Positions 1 to 7,543 of a stretch of 10,502 nt of DNA are shown here, piece after piece. The DNA is taken from assembly GCA_031276775.1 (NCBI GenBank), contig JAISML010000009.1, positions 1 through 10,502 on the forward strand. Reading direction: 5' to 3'. This DNA comes from Eubacteriales Family XIII. Incertae Sedis bacterium. GTDB lineage: Bacteria > Bacillota > Clostridia > Peptostreptococcales > Anaerovoracaceae. The notes under the pieces are model-generated. The model had not been told where the DNA came from and did no database searches. It saw only the letters and a list, made by a program, of their open reading frames with translations. Both the position numbers and the translations under genes were made by a program. How positions within the stretch are numbered: the stretch's first letter is position 1; every line of letters begins with the position of its first letter.

Positions 1-118
1 GCTGTGGTTCGCTTATGGCATCCTTTCGCTCGTCATGGTCATCATCGGACTCGTCAATGCGGGCCAGGGGACTTTGAAACAGTTGCCCCTCATCGGGAAG
101 TACCGGATCCTCAAATGA
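1..118 (+). CDS. C-terminal end of a small membrane protein (DUF4870-like)
   Basis: The frame starting at base 2 is open and ends at a TGA at 116-118, giving the last 38 residues of a protein whose start lies outside the window. The visible part has a strongly hydrophobic stretch (roughly residues 1-19 of the fragment, rich in L, V, I, M, F, G) followed by a short polar turn (NAGQG) and a basic tail ending PLIGKYRILK. A last transmembrane helix followed by a P-x-IGK-Y-R-I-L/I-K tail is what I recall for the DUF4870/Tic20-like family of small membrane proteins, whose function is unknown. That assignment rests on a short fragment and is tentative. asnB begins only 15 bases after the stop, so the two are probably co-transcribed. 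Confidence 0.6.
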   Translation, partial: LWFAYGILSLVMVIIGLVNAGQGTLKQLPLIGKYRILK

Positions 119-133
119 GCAGGGACTGAACCT

Positions 134-1990
134 GTGTGCGGTTTTGCGGGTTTTTTCAACGGATGCCGGAAAGTCGGGGATCGGAACGTCCTGAAAGCGA
201 TGACGGACGCCATTCGCCATCGGGGACCGGACGACGAAGCCTACTACGCCGACGATGTCTGCTCCGTCGGCTTCAGGCGTCTTTCCATCATCGATCTCAG
301 CGGCGGCGCCCAGCCGATGTTCAACGAGAACAGGAATTTGGCGCTCGTGTTCAACGGCGAGATATACAACTATCGAACCGTCCGGGAAGAACTGATTGCG
401 GCGGGGCATGTATTCTCCACCCAATCGGATTCCGAAGTTTTGCTTCACGGCTACGAGGAATACGGATCGGGACTTTTGGACAGATTGCGCGGGATGTTCG
501 CGTTCGTAATCTACGACAGGGAGCGCCGCGCGCTGTTTGGCGCGCGCGATTTTTTCGGCGTCAAGCCGCTGTATTACGCGTTCGTGGGCGATACGTTCCT
601 GTTCGGATCGGAGATCAAAAGTTTTTTGCGGTTTCCGGGTTTCGTCAAAGAACTGAACGGGCGCGCCCTCGAACATTACCTGTCGTTTCAATATTCCCCG
701 GGTCCGGAAACATTCTTCAAAGGTGTGCGCAAACTGGCGCCGGGACATTTTTTTACGTACAGCGCCGGGCGCGGCTTCGAAGAACGGCGTTATTGGTCGC
801 CCGCTTTCGACGCGGAAGAGGACAGGAGCCTCACATATTGGACGGACGCCATCGAACGCGTCTTCGACGATTCCGTGGAGGCGCACAAGATCAGCGACGT
901 GGAGGTGGGTTCTTTTCTTTCGAGCGGGGTGGACTCCAGTTATGTCGCCTGCAGCGCGCATGTGGACAAGACATTCACGGTCGGCTTCGACAACGGTCCC
1001 AAATACAACGAAACGGATTACGCGCGGGAGCTGTCCGAACTGATACCCGTAAAGAACTTCAGCAAAGTGATCTCCGCAGAGGAATTTTGGGACGTCTTTC
1101 CGAAAGTGCAGTATCACATGGACGAACCGCTTGCCGATCCGTCGGCGGTGGCGCTCTACTTCGTCTGCAATACGGCGGCAAAACACCTCAAAGTCGTGCT
1201 CTCGGGAGAAGGCGCGGATGAGATTTTCGGCGGTTACGGCATCTACCGCGAACCTTTGGAATGGGCGTGGTACGACAGGATTCCGTTCGGCGTGCGCAAA
1301 GCCGTCGGGATCGCGGCCTCGAAACTTCCCGCGAAGAGGGGTGTGAACTTCCTCGTGCGGCGAGGTCTCAGACTTGAGGATCGCTTCATCGGCAATGCCT
1401 ACATGTTCCGGGAGGATGAGCGGAAAGCCTTGTTGAAACAGCCCACCGACGCCGCTTCGCCGGCCCGGATGGTGAAGCCGTATTACGACATGGTGCGGGA
1501 CAAGGACGCCGTCACAAAGATGCAATTTCTGGATCTCAACATGTGGATGGTGGGAGACATTCTGCTGAAAGCGGACAAGATGAGCATGGCAAATTCCTTG
1601 GAACTGCGCGTCCCTTTCCTCGACAAAGAGATCATGGCGCTGGCGGGAAGGATTCCCACGCGTTTCCGCGTAAACGGGGAAAACACCAAGTACGCCCTGC
1701 GCGCGGCGGCCGCAAGACGCATGCCGCCCAAGTGGTCCACCAAACGAAAGTTGGGCTTCCCCGTGCCCACCAGGGTCTGGCTGAAGGAGGACGCGTATTG
1801 CGACAGGGTCAAAGACGCGTTTCTTTCAGTTGCGGCGGAGCATTTTTTTCATACCGACAAACTTCTCAAATTGCTCGATGATCACAAAAACGGAAGAGCG
1901 GACAACAGCCGCAAGGTATGGACCGTGTACACTTTCCTGATATGGTACGGTGTGTATTTCGGCGCAGAACCGTTGACCGGAAAACTCTGA
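134..1990 (+). CDS. asnB: Asparagine synthetase, glutamine-hydrolysing (AsnB)
   Basis: The enzyme makes asparagine from aspartate, glutamine and ATP (giving glutamate, AMP and PPi) in the cytosol. The 618 residues match the family length. The start is GTG at 134, with AGGGA at 121-125 eight bases upstream; it leaves Cys2, the catalytic nucleophile of the N-terminal class II amidotransferase domain, directly after the initiator. That domain (about 2-200) shows RHRGPDD (28-34), NGEIYN (74-79) and SDSE (98-101). The C-terminal synthetase domain (about 235-600) has the ATP pyrophosphatase loop SSGVDSS (263-269), DEPLADPSA (330-338), SGEGADEIFGGY (357-368) and RVPFLD (492-497). All key residues are present, so it should be active. 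It follows the membrane-protein fragment closely and has no promoter of its own in the 15-base gap. A perfect 14-base palindrome covers its stop codon. glnN next door makes its substrate glutamine. Confidence 0.97.
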   Translation: MCGFAGFFNGCRKVGDRNVLKAMTDAIRHRGPDDEAYYADDVCSVGFRRLSIIDLSGGAQPMFNENRNLALVFNGEIYNYRTVREELIAAGHVFSTQSDSEVLLHGYEEYGSGLLDRLRGMFAFVIYDRERRALFGARDFFGVKPLYYAFVGDTFLFGSEIKSFLRFPGFVKELNGRALEHYLSFQYSPGPETFFKGVRKLAPGHFFTYSAGRGFEERRYWSPAFDAEEDRSLTYWTDAIERVFDDSVEAHKISDVEVGSFLSSGVDSSYVACSAHVDKTFTVGFDNGPKYNETDYARELSELIPVKNFSKVISAEEFWDVFPKVQYHMDEPLADPSAVALYFVCNTAAKHLKVVLSGEGADEIFGGYGIYREPLEWAWYDRIPFGVRKAVGIAASKLPAKRGVNFLVRRGLRLEDRFIGNAYMFREDERKALLKQPTDAASPARMVKPYYDMVRDKDAVTKMQFLDLNMWMVGDILLKADKMSMANSLELRVPFLDKEIMALAGRIPTRFRVNGENTKYALRAAAARRMPPKWSTKRKLGFPVPTRVWLKEDAYCDRVKDAFLSVAAEHFFHTDKLLKLLDDHKNGRADNSRKVWTVYTFLIWYGVYFGAEPLTGKL

Positions 1991-1999
1991 ATATTCAGA
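1986..1999. promoter_or_regulatory. 14-base perfect palindrome at the asnB stop, upstream of the glnN promoter
   Basis: TCTGAATATTCAGA is its own reverse complement and includes the asnB TGA. It ends nine bases before the glnN -35 box. With no loop and no T-run it is not a terminator. Its position suits an operator for a dimeric regulator of glnN, but I do not recognise the site; it is not the TnrA/GlnR consensus. Confidence 0.35.
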
Positions 2000-2007
2000 A
2001 TAGATTG

Positions 2008-2037
2008 TTGACAACATCCTCCCTCCCGTTGTAAAAT
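2008..2037 (+). promoter_or_regulatory. Sigma-A type promoter of glnN
   Basis: A perfect -35 TTGACA (2008-2013) is followed after 18 bases by a -10 TAAAAT (2032-2037), five of six matches. Predicted transcription start is about 2043-2045, giving a leader of roughly 90 bases before the preferred glnN start. The -35 box lies within an inverted repeat, TGTTG-A-CAACA (2006-2016), so a repressor bound there would block it. It lies in the 145 bases between asnB and the preferred glnN start, so glnN can be transcribed independently of asnB. Confidence 0.7.
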
Positions 2038-2042
2038 ATGCG

Positions 2043-2084
2043 CATGCAGGGTGATTCCGGTTGGATTCCGAATCAGGTTGCATG
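2043..2084 (+). promoter_or_regulatory. 5'-terminal stem-loop in the glnN leader
   Basis: CATGCA (2043-2048) pairs perfectly with TGCATG (2079-2084). Inside, after a symmetric 3x3 internal loop (GGG opposite GGT), TGATTC (2052-2057) pairs perfectly with GAATCA (2070-2075), and GG (2059-2060) with CC (2068-2069) past a bulged C. That makes 14 base pairs closing a 7-base loop, starting at the predicted transcript 5' end. It does not match the known glutamine-binding RNA motifs I can recall. It may be a regulatory or stabilising RNA element. Confidence 0.4.
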
Positions 2085-2135
2085 TTTCAGTTTGCCGTTG
2101 GCGATCGGTTGCGCCGGAAGAAAGGATGGATGGTG

Positions 2136-4229
2136 ATGTTTGATATTCTGCGAGATTATGAGAGCAACGTCTTTAACGCAAAGGTCATGAAAGAGAGATT
2201 GCCGCAAAAGGTGTACACCTCCGTCATTTCCGACATACGCACGCGCACTTCCCTGGATCCGGCCTATGCGGACATCATCGCAAACGCCATGCGCGAATGG
2301 GCGTCGGAGAAAGGCGCCACGCATTTCACCCACTGGTTCCAACCGATGACCGGCGTAACAGCCGAAAAGCATGAATCGTTCGTCAATTTTCAGGGCGAAC
2401 GTGAACTCACCCTCGAATTCTCCGGGAAAGAACTGGTGCGGGGGGAACCCGACGCTTCGAGTTTCCCGACGGGAGGCGTACGGGCCACCTTTGAGGCCAG
2501 GGGATATACGGCTTGGGATCCGACTTCGCCCGCTTTCATCAAGGGTCATGTGCTGTACATCCCGACGGCCTTTTGCTCGTACAGCGGCGAAGCCCTCGAC
2601 AAAAAGACGCCGCTCCTGCGTTCCATGCAGGCGCTCAGCAAGCAGGGCAAACGCGTCCTGAAACTGTTCGGCGCGCCCGAGGGGATCGATGTGCTGACGA
2701 ACGTCGGCGCCGAACAGGAATACTTCCTCATCGACGAAGCCGTATACAACGGGCGCCCCGATCTCATCTACAGCGGGCGCACCCTGTTCGGTTCCCCTCC
2801 CCCGAAAGGACAGGACTTGGACGATCACTATTTCGGGATCATCAAACCGAGGGTTGCGGAATTCATGCAGGATCTGGATGAAACCCTCTGGTCCCTCGGC
2901 ATCGCCAGCAAGACGCGCCACAACGAAGTCGCGCCCGCCCAGCACGAGATCGCGGCCGTCTACGAGAGCGCAAACACGGCCGCCGATCACAATCAGCTCA
3001 TCATGGAAACGCTCAAATCCGTCGCGCCGAAGCACGGGTTGGTCTGTCTGACCAACGAAAAGCCTTTCGCGGGCGTCAACGGCAGCGGCAAGCACTGCAA
3101 TTGGTCCATCAGCACCTCGGACGGGGAAAATCTGCTGAATCCCGGCAAAACCCCCGGCGCCAACGCGCGGTTCCTGCTGTTCCTGTGCGCCGTCATCAAG
3201 GCCATCGATCTGCATCAGGACTTGATGCGCCTGTCCGTGGCCACGGCGGCGAACGATCACAGATTGGGCGTCGCGGAAGCCCCGCCCGCCATCATCTCCA
3301 TCTTCCTGGGCGATGAGTTGACGGAAATATTGGAGTCCATCAAAAGCGGCAATGATCCGGAGTCGAAACAGCGCATTCGCATGAACATCGGCGTGGATGT
3401 CCTGCCGCAGTTTCCGAAAGACACCACCGACAGAAACAGAACATCCCCTTTCGCCTTTACGGGCAACAAATTCGAGTTTCGCATGGTGGGTTCGTCCCTG
3501 TCCATCTCCGGCCCCTGTTTCATCCTCAACACCATCGTCGCGGACGTACTCGGGGAATTCGCGGATCGGCTTGAACAATCGGCCGATTTCAACGCGGATC
3601 TGGCGGCGCTCGTCAAAGAGACCATCGTGGCGCACGAGCGCATCATCTTCAACGGGAACAATTACGCGGACGCATGGGCGGAGGAAGCGAAGCGGCGCGG
3701 TCTGCTCAATCTCCTGTCCACCACCGACGCGCTCCCCCTTTTCACCACGCCGGAAAACATCGCCCTGTTTGAAAAGCACGGCGTCCTCACCAAGAAAGAG
3801 ATCGAATCCCGCGCGGAATTGCTGCTGGAAGCGTACAAGAAGATTCTGCACATCGAAGCGCTGTCCATGCTTGAGCTGGCGCACAAAGGATTTGTGCCGG
3901 CCGTGATCGATTACAGCATCAACGTCGCGAAATCCATCGAAAAGAAGAAGAGGCTCTCCGACAAATTCAGCGTCGTTCTGGAGGAAAATCTCTTGGAGAA
4001 GCTGTCGTTCCTCGGAGAGGAACTGAGCAGGGACATCGACGCCTTGGAAACCGTCCTGGTAAACGCCGACGAAGATTCCGAGACCCTGACCTTGGCGAAA
4101 TACTACAACGAAAAAGTCATCCCCGCGATGGAAAAACTGCGTGAAACCGTGGATACCCTGGAAGGATTGGTGGACGAAAATTATTGGCCGGTGCCGAGCT
4201 ACGGGGAGATCCTGTACAGCGTAAAATGA
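2136..4229 (+). CDS. glnN: Type III glutamine synthetase (GlnN)
   Basis: It makes glutamine from glutamate, ammonia and ATP, the main ammonium-assimilation step; GSIII enzymes are large cytosolic oligomers. From ATG 2136 it has 697 residues, within the usual 690-730 of GSIII and far longer than GSI (about 450-470). Motifs in order: ESNVFN near the N-terminus, ATHFTHWFQPMTG (61-73), FPTGGVRATFEARGYTAWDP (110-129), GAEQEYFLID (191-200), NEVAPAQHE (263-271), NEKPFAGVNGSGKHCNWSI (307-325) and RTSPFAFTGNKFEFRMVGS (435-453). The rest is a helical C-terminal region. The start is a choice: the frame is open back to TTG 2061, but family N-termini begin just before the VFN motif, and AAAGGA (2121-2126) lies nine bases before ATG 2136. 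GTG 2133 and ATG 2130 are alternatives. It has its own promoter and structured leader, and converges on carB across a hairpin. The function is secure; the start is not. Confidence 0.96.
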   Translation: MFDILRDYESNVFNAKVMKERLPQKVYTSVISDIRTRTSLDPAYADIIANAMREWASEKGATHFTHWFQPMTGVTAEKHESFVNFQGERELTLEFSGKELVRGEPDASSFPTGGVRATFEARGYTAWDPTSPAFIKGHVLYIPTAFCSYSGEALDKKTPLLRSMQALSKQGKRVLKLFGAPEGIDVLTNVGAEQEYFLIDEAVYNGRPDLIYSGRTLFGSPPPKGQDLDDHYFGIIKPRVAEFMQDLDETLWSLGIASKTRHNEVAPAQHEIAAVYESANTAADHNQLIMETLKSVAPKHGLVCLTNEKPFAGVNGSGKHCNWSISTSDGENLLNPGKTPGANARFLLFLCAVIKAIDLHQDLMRLSVATAANDHRLGVAEAPPAIISIFLGDELTEILESIKSGNDPESKQRIRMNIGVDVLPQFPKDTTDRNRTSPFAFTGNKFEFRMVGSSLSISGPCFILNTIVADVLGEFADRLEQSADFNADLAALVKETIVAHERIIFNGNNYADAWAEEAKRRGLLNLLSTTDALPLFTTPENIALFEKHGVLTKKEIESRAELLLEAYKKILHIEALSMLELAHKGFVPAVIDYSINVAKSIEKKKRLSDKFSVVLEENLLEKLSFLGEELSRDIDALETVLVNADEDSETLTLAKYYNEKVIPAMEKLRETVDTLEGLVDENYWPVPSYGEILYSVK

Positions 4230-4238
4230 CGTTACGGT

Positions 4239-4277
4239 TCAAGGGTTGACGGACGGCGCTGCGGCCGCCAACCCTTG
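4239..4277. repeat. REP-like palindrome, copy A, between convergent glnN and carB
   Basis: CAAGGGTTG (4240-4248) and CAACCCTTG (4269-4277) are perfect inverted repeats. With two mismatches the stem continues inward (CGG/CCG, CG/CG) to a six-base loop GCGCTG, giving 14 pairs. The first 30 bases (4239-4268) match 26 of 30 bases at 8757-8786. No T-run follows on either strand, so it is a poor intrinsic terminator, though it could protect the 3' ends of both convergent mRNAs. It lies in a 59-base gap containing no gene. Confidence 0.65.
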
Positions 4278-4288
4278 GAATGGCAGCT

Positions 4289-4978
4289 CTATGCCAAAAC
4301 CGTACCGGACGGTCGCGCGTTCGTCCGGCCGATATACTCATCCAAGGTTCTGTACGCGGGTTTGACGCCGGCTTTCTTTCTTTCGATCGCGATAAGGAAA
4401 GCCTCCGCCGTGTCCATGCAGGTATGCACCGGCAGATTGCGTTCGATGGCGTACCGCCGAATGGCAAAGGAATCGCTGTCCGACCTGTTTGCGATCTTGG
4501 GCACGTTGATCACGATGTCTATTTTCCCCGACGCGATCCCCCGCTTTACGCCCGACACGTCGACGGATCCGCACGCCAACCCGTGTCCGGCGAGAAATTG
4601 TGCGGTACCCGCCGACGCGTACAATGCAAACCCGCGCTCCGCGTAGCGCCGAAGAATATCCGCCGTCCGCGCCGACTTTTCCGGATCGCGCAGACTCACA
4701 TAGACGCCGCCGCTTTCGGGAATCGAAACGCCGGTGGCGAGAAACCCCTTGTAGACGGCCTTTTCGTAATCCTCGTCGATGCCGAGAATTTCCCCCGTGG
4801 ATTTCATCTCAGGTCCCAAGGCGATGTCTACGTCCGTGAGTTTCGCGCCGGAAAATACGGGTATTTTCACAGCCGTGAACTTCATCTTCGGATAGAGCCC
4901 GACGCCGTACGGCATATCGGTCAGCCTCCGCCCCAACATGGCGGCCACCGCCAATTTCACCATGGGCACGCCCGTCAC
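4289..4978 (-). CDS. carB: C-terminal part of CarB, cut off by an in-frame TGA
   Basis: This is the last 229 codons of carbamoyl-phosphate synthase large subunit, in the same frame as the upstream part and separated from it only by the TGA at 5002-5000 and seven sense codons. It holds the end of the second ATP-grasp domain (TGVPMVKLA onward, with GPEMKSTGE and KGFLATG) and the C-terminal MGS-like allosteric domain (from about YVSLRDPEK, with GTAQFL, DIVINVPK and FAIRRYAIERNLPVHT). It ends in TAG. The first possible restart is the GTG at 4978-4976, with an AAGGTG only a few bases upstream, so weak reinitiation is conceivable. A fragment starting here would lack an ATP-binding core and could not act alone. 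The sequence is well conserved with no further damage, which suggests that the interruption is recent or is a sequencing error. Confidence 0.9.
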   Translation of the reverse strand: MTGVPMVKLAVAAMLGRRLTDMPYGVGLYPKMKFTAVKIPVFSGAKLTDVDIALGPEMKSTGEILGIDEDYEKAVYKGFLATGVSIPESGGVYVSLRDPEKSARTADILRRYAERGFALYASAGTAQFLAGHGLACGSVDVSGVKRGIASGKIDIVINVPKIANRSDSDSFAIRRYAIERNLPVHTCMDTAEAFLIAIERKKAGVKPAYRTLDEYIGRTNARPSGTVLA

Positions 4979-4999
4979 CTTGCTGATAATGGGTACGGT

Positions 5000-5002
5000 T
5001 CA
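5000..5002 (-). other. carB: In-frame TGA replacing a conserved Arg codon in carB
   Basis: The minus strand reads GAA GTC AAC CCC AGG TCC TCA TGA ACC GTA CCC ATT. Family members have Arg here (EVNPRxSRTVP; residue 848 in E. coli numbering), so a single C to T change from CGA explains it. No base is gained or lost. TGA ends asnB, glnN and rpn in this window, so general reassignment of TGA is unlikely. Confidence 0.9.
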
Positions 5003-7543
5003 TGAGGACCTGGGGTTGACTTCTATCACATGGTCGTCCCGCCCGTCATAAGCGTATTGAATGTTCACCAAACCCACAACGCCGAGCGCTTTTACGATCC
5101 GCTCCGTATAGTCCGTGAGTATCCGTTCGACGTCGGTTCCGATGCTGTGCGGCGGATAGACCGAAATGCTGTCTCCCGAATGGACGCCCGTGCGTTCCAC
5201 ATGCTCCATGATACCGGGGATCAGGATGTCCGTACCATCCGCGATGGCATCCACTTCTATCTCTTTGCCTTCGATATAACGATCGATGAGAACCGGATGA
5301 TCGACGCCGAGGGACACGGCCTCGTCCAAATACTCCATGAGCTCCGCGTCGGAATAGACCACCTGCATCGCGCGGCCGCCGATGACATAGGACGGACGCA
5401 CCACCAGCGGATAGCCCAAGGCCTGGACGGCGCCGAAGGCGGCGTCTCTGTCCGTCACGGAACGGCCGGCGGGAGTCGGAATACCGAGCGATGTCAAAAG
5501 CTCATTGAATTTCTGACGATCTTCGGCAAGATCGATGCTCGCAAACGAGGTTCCCAGTATGCGTATGCCGCGCCGCGAAAGCGCCTCCGCGAGATTCAGG
5601 GACGTCTGCCCGCCAAATTGCAGGATGACGCCTTCCGGACGCTCTTTCTTGATGACGTTCATCACATCGTCGATGTGCAGAGCTTCAAAATACAGCTTGT
5701 CAGAAGTATCGAAATCCGTGCTCACCGTTTCCGGATTGTTGTTGATGATGATGGCCTCGTAACCCAAGTCCTTGATGGCCCAAACGCCCTGCACACAACA
5801 GTAATCGAATTCGATTCCCTGCCCGATCCGGATGGGGCCGGAACCGACGACGAGAATCTTCCGTTCCTCCGATATGCGGCTCTCATCCTCCGTGTCAAAA
5901 CAGGAATAGTAGTAAGGCGTGACTGCTTCAAATTCTCCGCCGCAGGTATCCACCACCTTGTAAACGGGAAAGATGTCGTTGTAAACCCTGATGTCCGTCA
6001 GCACCTCGCGCGGGACATTGGACAAGGCGAGTATCTCGTTGTCCGTGAAACCCAATTCTTCCGCTTCATACAGGATGTCCGCGTTTATCGCGTTTTCCGC
6101 GAGTGTCTTTTCCATCTTCACAATGCGATCCACTTTGGACAGAAACCATCGATCCACCTTGGTCTGTTCGTAGATCGCCTCGCGCGTAAACGGCGGCGAG
6201 GTTCCGTTCCGCGCGCGTCCCCGGCGCATGGCCTCCGCGATGGCAAAGATGCGCTCATCATCGCGAAAATCGATCTTGGCCAACAACTCTTCGTCCGTCA
6301 TGCTCATAATATGCGGCGCCCGCATGCCGTCAAGCCGGATCTCCAACGAAGTGATCGCCTTGAGCAGAGCGCTTTCAAAGGTTCTGGAGATCGACATCAC
6401 CTCTCCGGTCGCTTTCATCTGCGTACCGAGTTTTCGGGAGGCGGTTTTAAACTTGTCGAACGGCCATTTGGGGAATTTGACCACGCAGTAATCCAAGGTG
6501 GGTTCACAGCAGGCGCTCGTTTCGCCGGTCACATAGTTTTTCAGCTCGTCCAAACTGTAGCCGAGCGCGATCTTCGCGGCCAACTTTGCAATGGGATAGC
6601 CTGCAGCCTTGGAAGCAAGCGCGGAGGATCTGCTTACGCGGGGATTCACCTCTATGACGATGTACGCCCCCGTATCCGGATCGAGGGCAAACTGCACATT
6701 GCAACCTCCCTCGATCTCAAGGCTCCTGATGATGCGCAGTGCGGCGTCGCGCAACATCTGATACTCCGCGTCCCGCAATGTCTGAATGGGTGCAATGACG
6801 ATGCTGTCTCCCGTATGTACGCCGACCGGATCGAAATTTTCCATGCCGCAGACGGTGATGCAGTTGTCCTTTCCGTCGCGCATGACCTCATATTCGATCT
6901 CTTTCCAACCTGCGACGGATTCTTCCAGAAGTATCTGACCGATCGCGCTGTTCTCCATGCCGCGTTCCGCAAGCAACCGCAGTTCACCGTCGTTCGTCGC
7001 GATGCCGCCGCCGGTGCCTCCGAGGGTATAAGCGGGTCTTATGATGACGGGATACCCGGCTTCGCGGACAAAAGCCGTACACTCATCCAAACTCGTCGCG
7101 ATGACGCTGCGGGGAATCGGTTCGCCGATTTCCATCATCAGTTGCCGAAATTCGTTCCGATCCTCGGCGCGCCTGATGCTGTCCATGTTCACGCCCAGGA
7201 GTCTGACCCCGTACTTGCGCAATACGCCCGCCTGTTCCAATTCCATGGCGAGATTCAATCCCGTCTGTCCGCCGAAACCCGCAAGCATGCCGTCAGGCCG
7301 CTCGCGCTCTATGACCGCCGCAAGCGCTTCCGCAGTCAGCGGTTCCAAATAGACTTTGTCGGCAATGCCCGGATCCGTCATGATCGTCGCCGGATTGCTG
7401 TTGACGAGCACGCATTCGATGCCTTCCTCCCGGATGGCCTTGCAGGACTGGGTTCCCGCGTAATCGAACTCCGCAGCCTGCCCGATGATGATGGGACCCG
7501 ACCCGATGATAAGGACTTTTTTCAACGCTTCATTCTTAGGCAT
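5000..7543 (-). CDS. carB: Carbamoyl-phosphate synthase large subunit (CarB), 847 of about 1084 codons
   Basis: CarB uses bicarbonate, ammonia channelled from CarA and two ATP to make carbamoyl phosphate for pyrimidines and arginine. ATG 7543 lies seven bases after AAGGAGGG (7558-7551), and the start overlaps the last 8 bases of carA, indicating translational coupling. The first half (carboxy-phosphate synthesis) shows IIGSGPIIIGQAAEFDYAGT, GGTGGG (175-180) and the metal/catalytic motif EVNPRVSR (298-305). The oligomerisation region follows at about 400-550. The second half repeats the theme with VVGSGPIRIGQGIEFDY, VRPSYVIGGRAM and EVNPRSS (841-847), where an in-frame TGA stops translation. 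Residues 841, 843 and 845 match the E. coli catalytic E, N and R, but the end of the second ATP-grasp and the whole allosteric domain are lost. As read, the product should not be a functional synthase; the frame continues downstream, so this is either a nonsense pseudogene or a base-call error. Confidence 0.93.
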   Translation of the reverse strand: MPKNEALKKVLIIGSGPIIIGQAAEFDYAGTQSCKAIREEGIECVLVNSNPATIMTDPGIADKVYLEPLTAEALAAVIERERPDGMLAGFGGQTGLNLAMELEQAGVLRKYGVRLLGVNMDSIRRAEDRNEFRQLMMEIGEPIPRSVIATSLDECTAFVREAGYPVIIRPAYTLGGTGGGIATNDGELRLLAERGMENSAIGQILLEESVAGWKEIEYEVMRDGKDNCITVCGMENFDPVGVHTGDSIVIAPIQTLRDAEYQMLRDAALRIIRSLEIEGGCNVQFALDPDTGAYIVIEVNPRVSRSSALASKAAGYPIAKLAAKIALGYSLDELKNYVTGETSACCEPTLDYCVVKFPKWPFDKFKTASRKLGTQMKATGEVMSISRTFESALLKAITSLEIRLDGMRAPHIMSMTDEELLAKIDFRDDERIFAIAEAMRRGRARNGTSPPFTREAIYEQTKVDRWFLSKVDRIVKMEKTLAENAINADILYEAEELGFTDNEILALSNVPREVLTDIRVYNDIFPVYKVVDTCGGEFEAVTPYYYSCFDTEDESRISEERKILVVGSGPIRIGQGIEFDYCCVQGVWAIKDLGYEAIIINNNPETVSTDFDTSDKLYFEALHIDDVMNVIKKERPEGVILQFGGQTSLNLAEALSRRGIRILGTSFASIDLAEDRQKFNELLTSLGIPTPAGRSVTDRDAAFGAVQALGYPLVVRPSYVIGGRAMQVVYSDAELMEYLDEAVSLGVDHPVLIDRYIEGKEIEVDAIADGTDILIPGIMEHVERTGVHSGDSISVYPPHSIGTDVERILTDYTERIVKALGVVGLVNIQYAYDGRDDHVIEVNPRSS

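Noticed and set aside
2073..3884. 603-codon open frame on the minus strand opposite glnN
   Set aside because: Low-complexity, Arg/Gly-rich translation without motifs, antisense to a clear GSIII.
4239..4277. Bidirectional intrinsic terminator
   Set aside because: The stem is strong but neither strand has a T-run after it.
4289..7543. Natural split carB or a genome using TGA as a sense codon
   Set aside because: Known split carB genes divide between the two halves near residue 550, not inside the second catalytic motif. TGA also ends asnB, glnN and rpn at the expected lengths.
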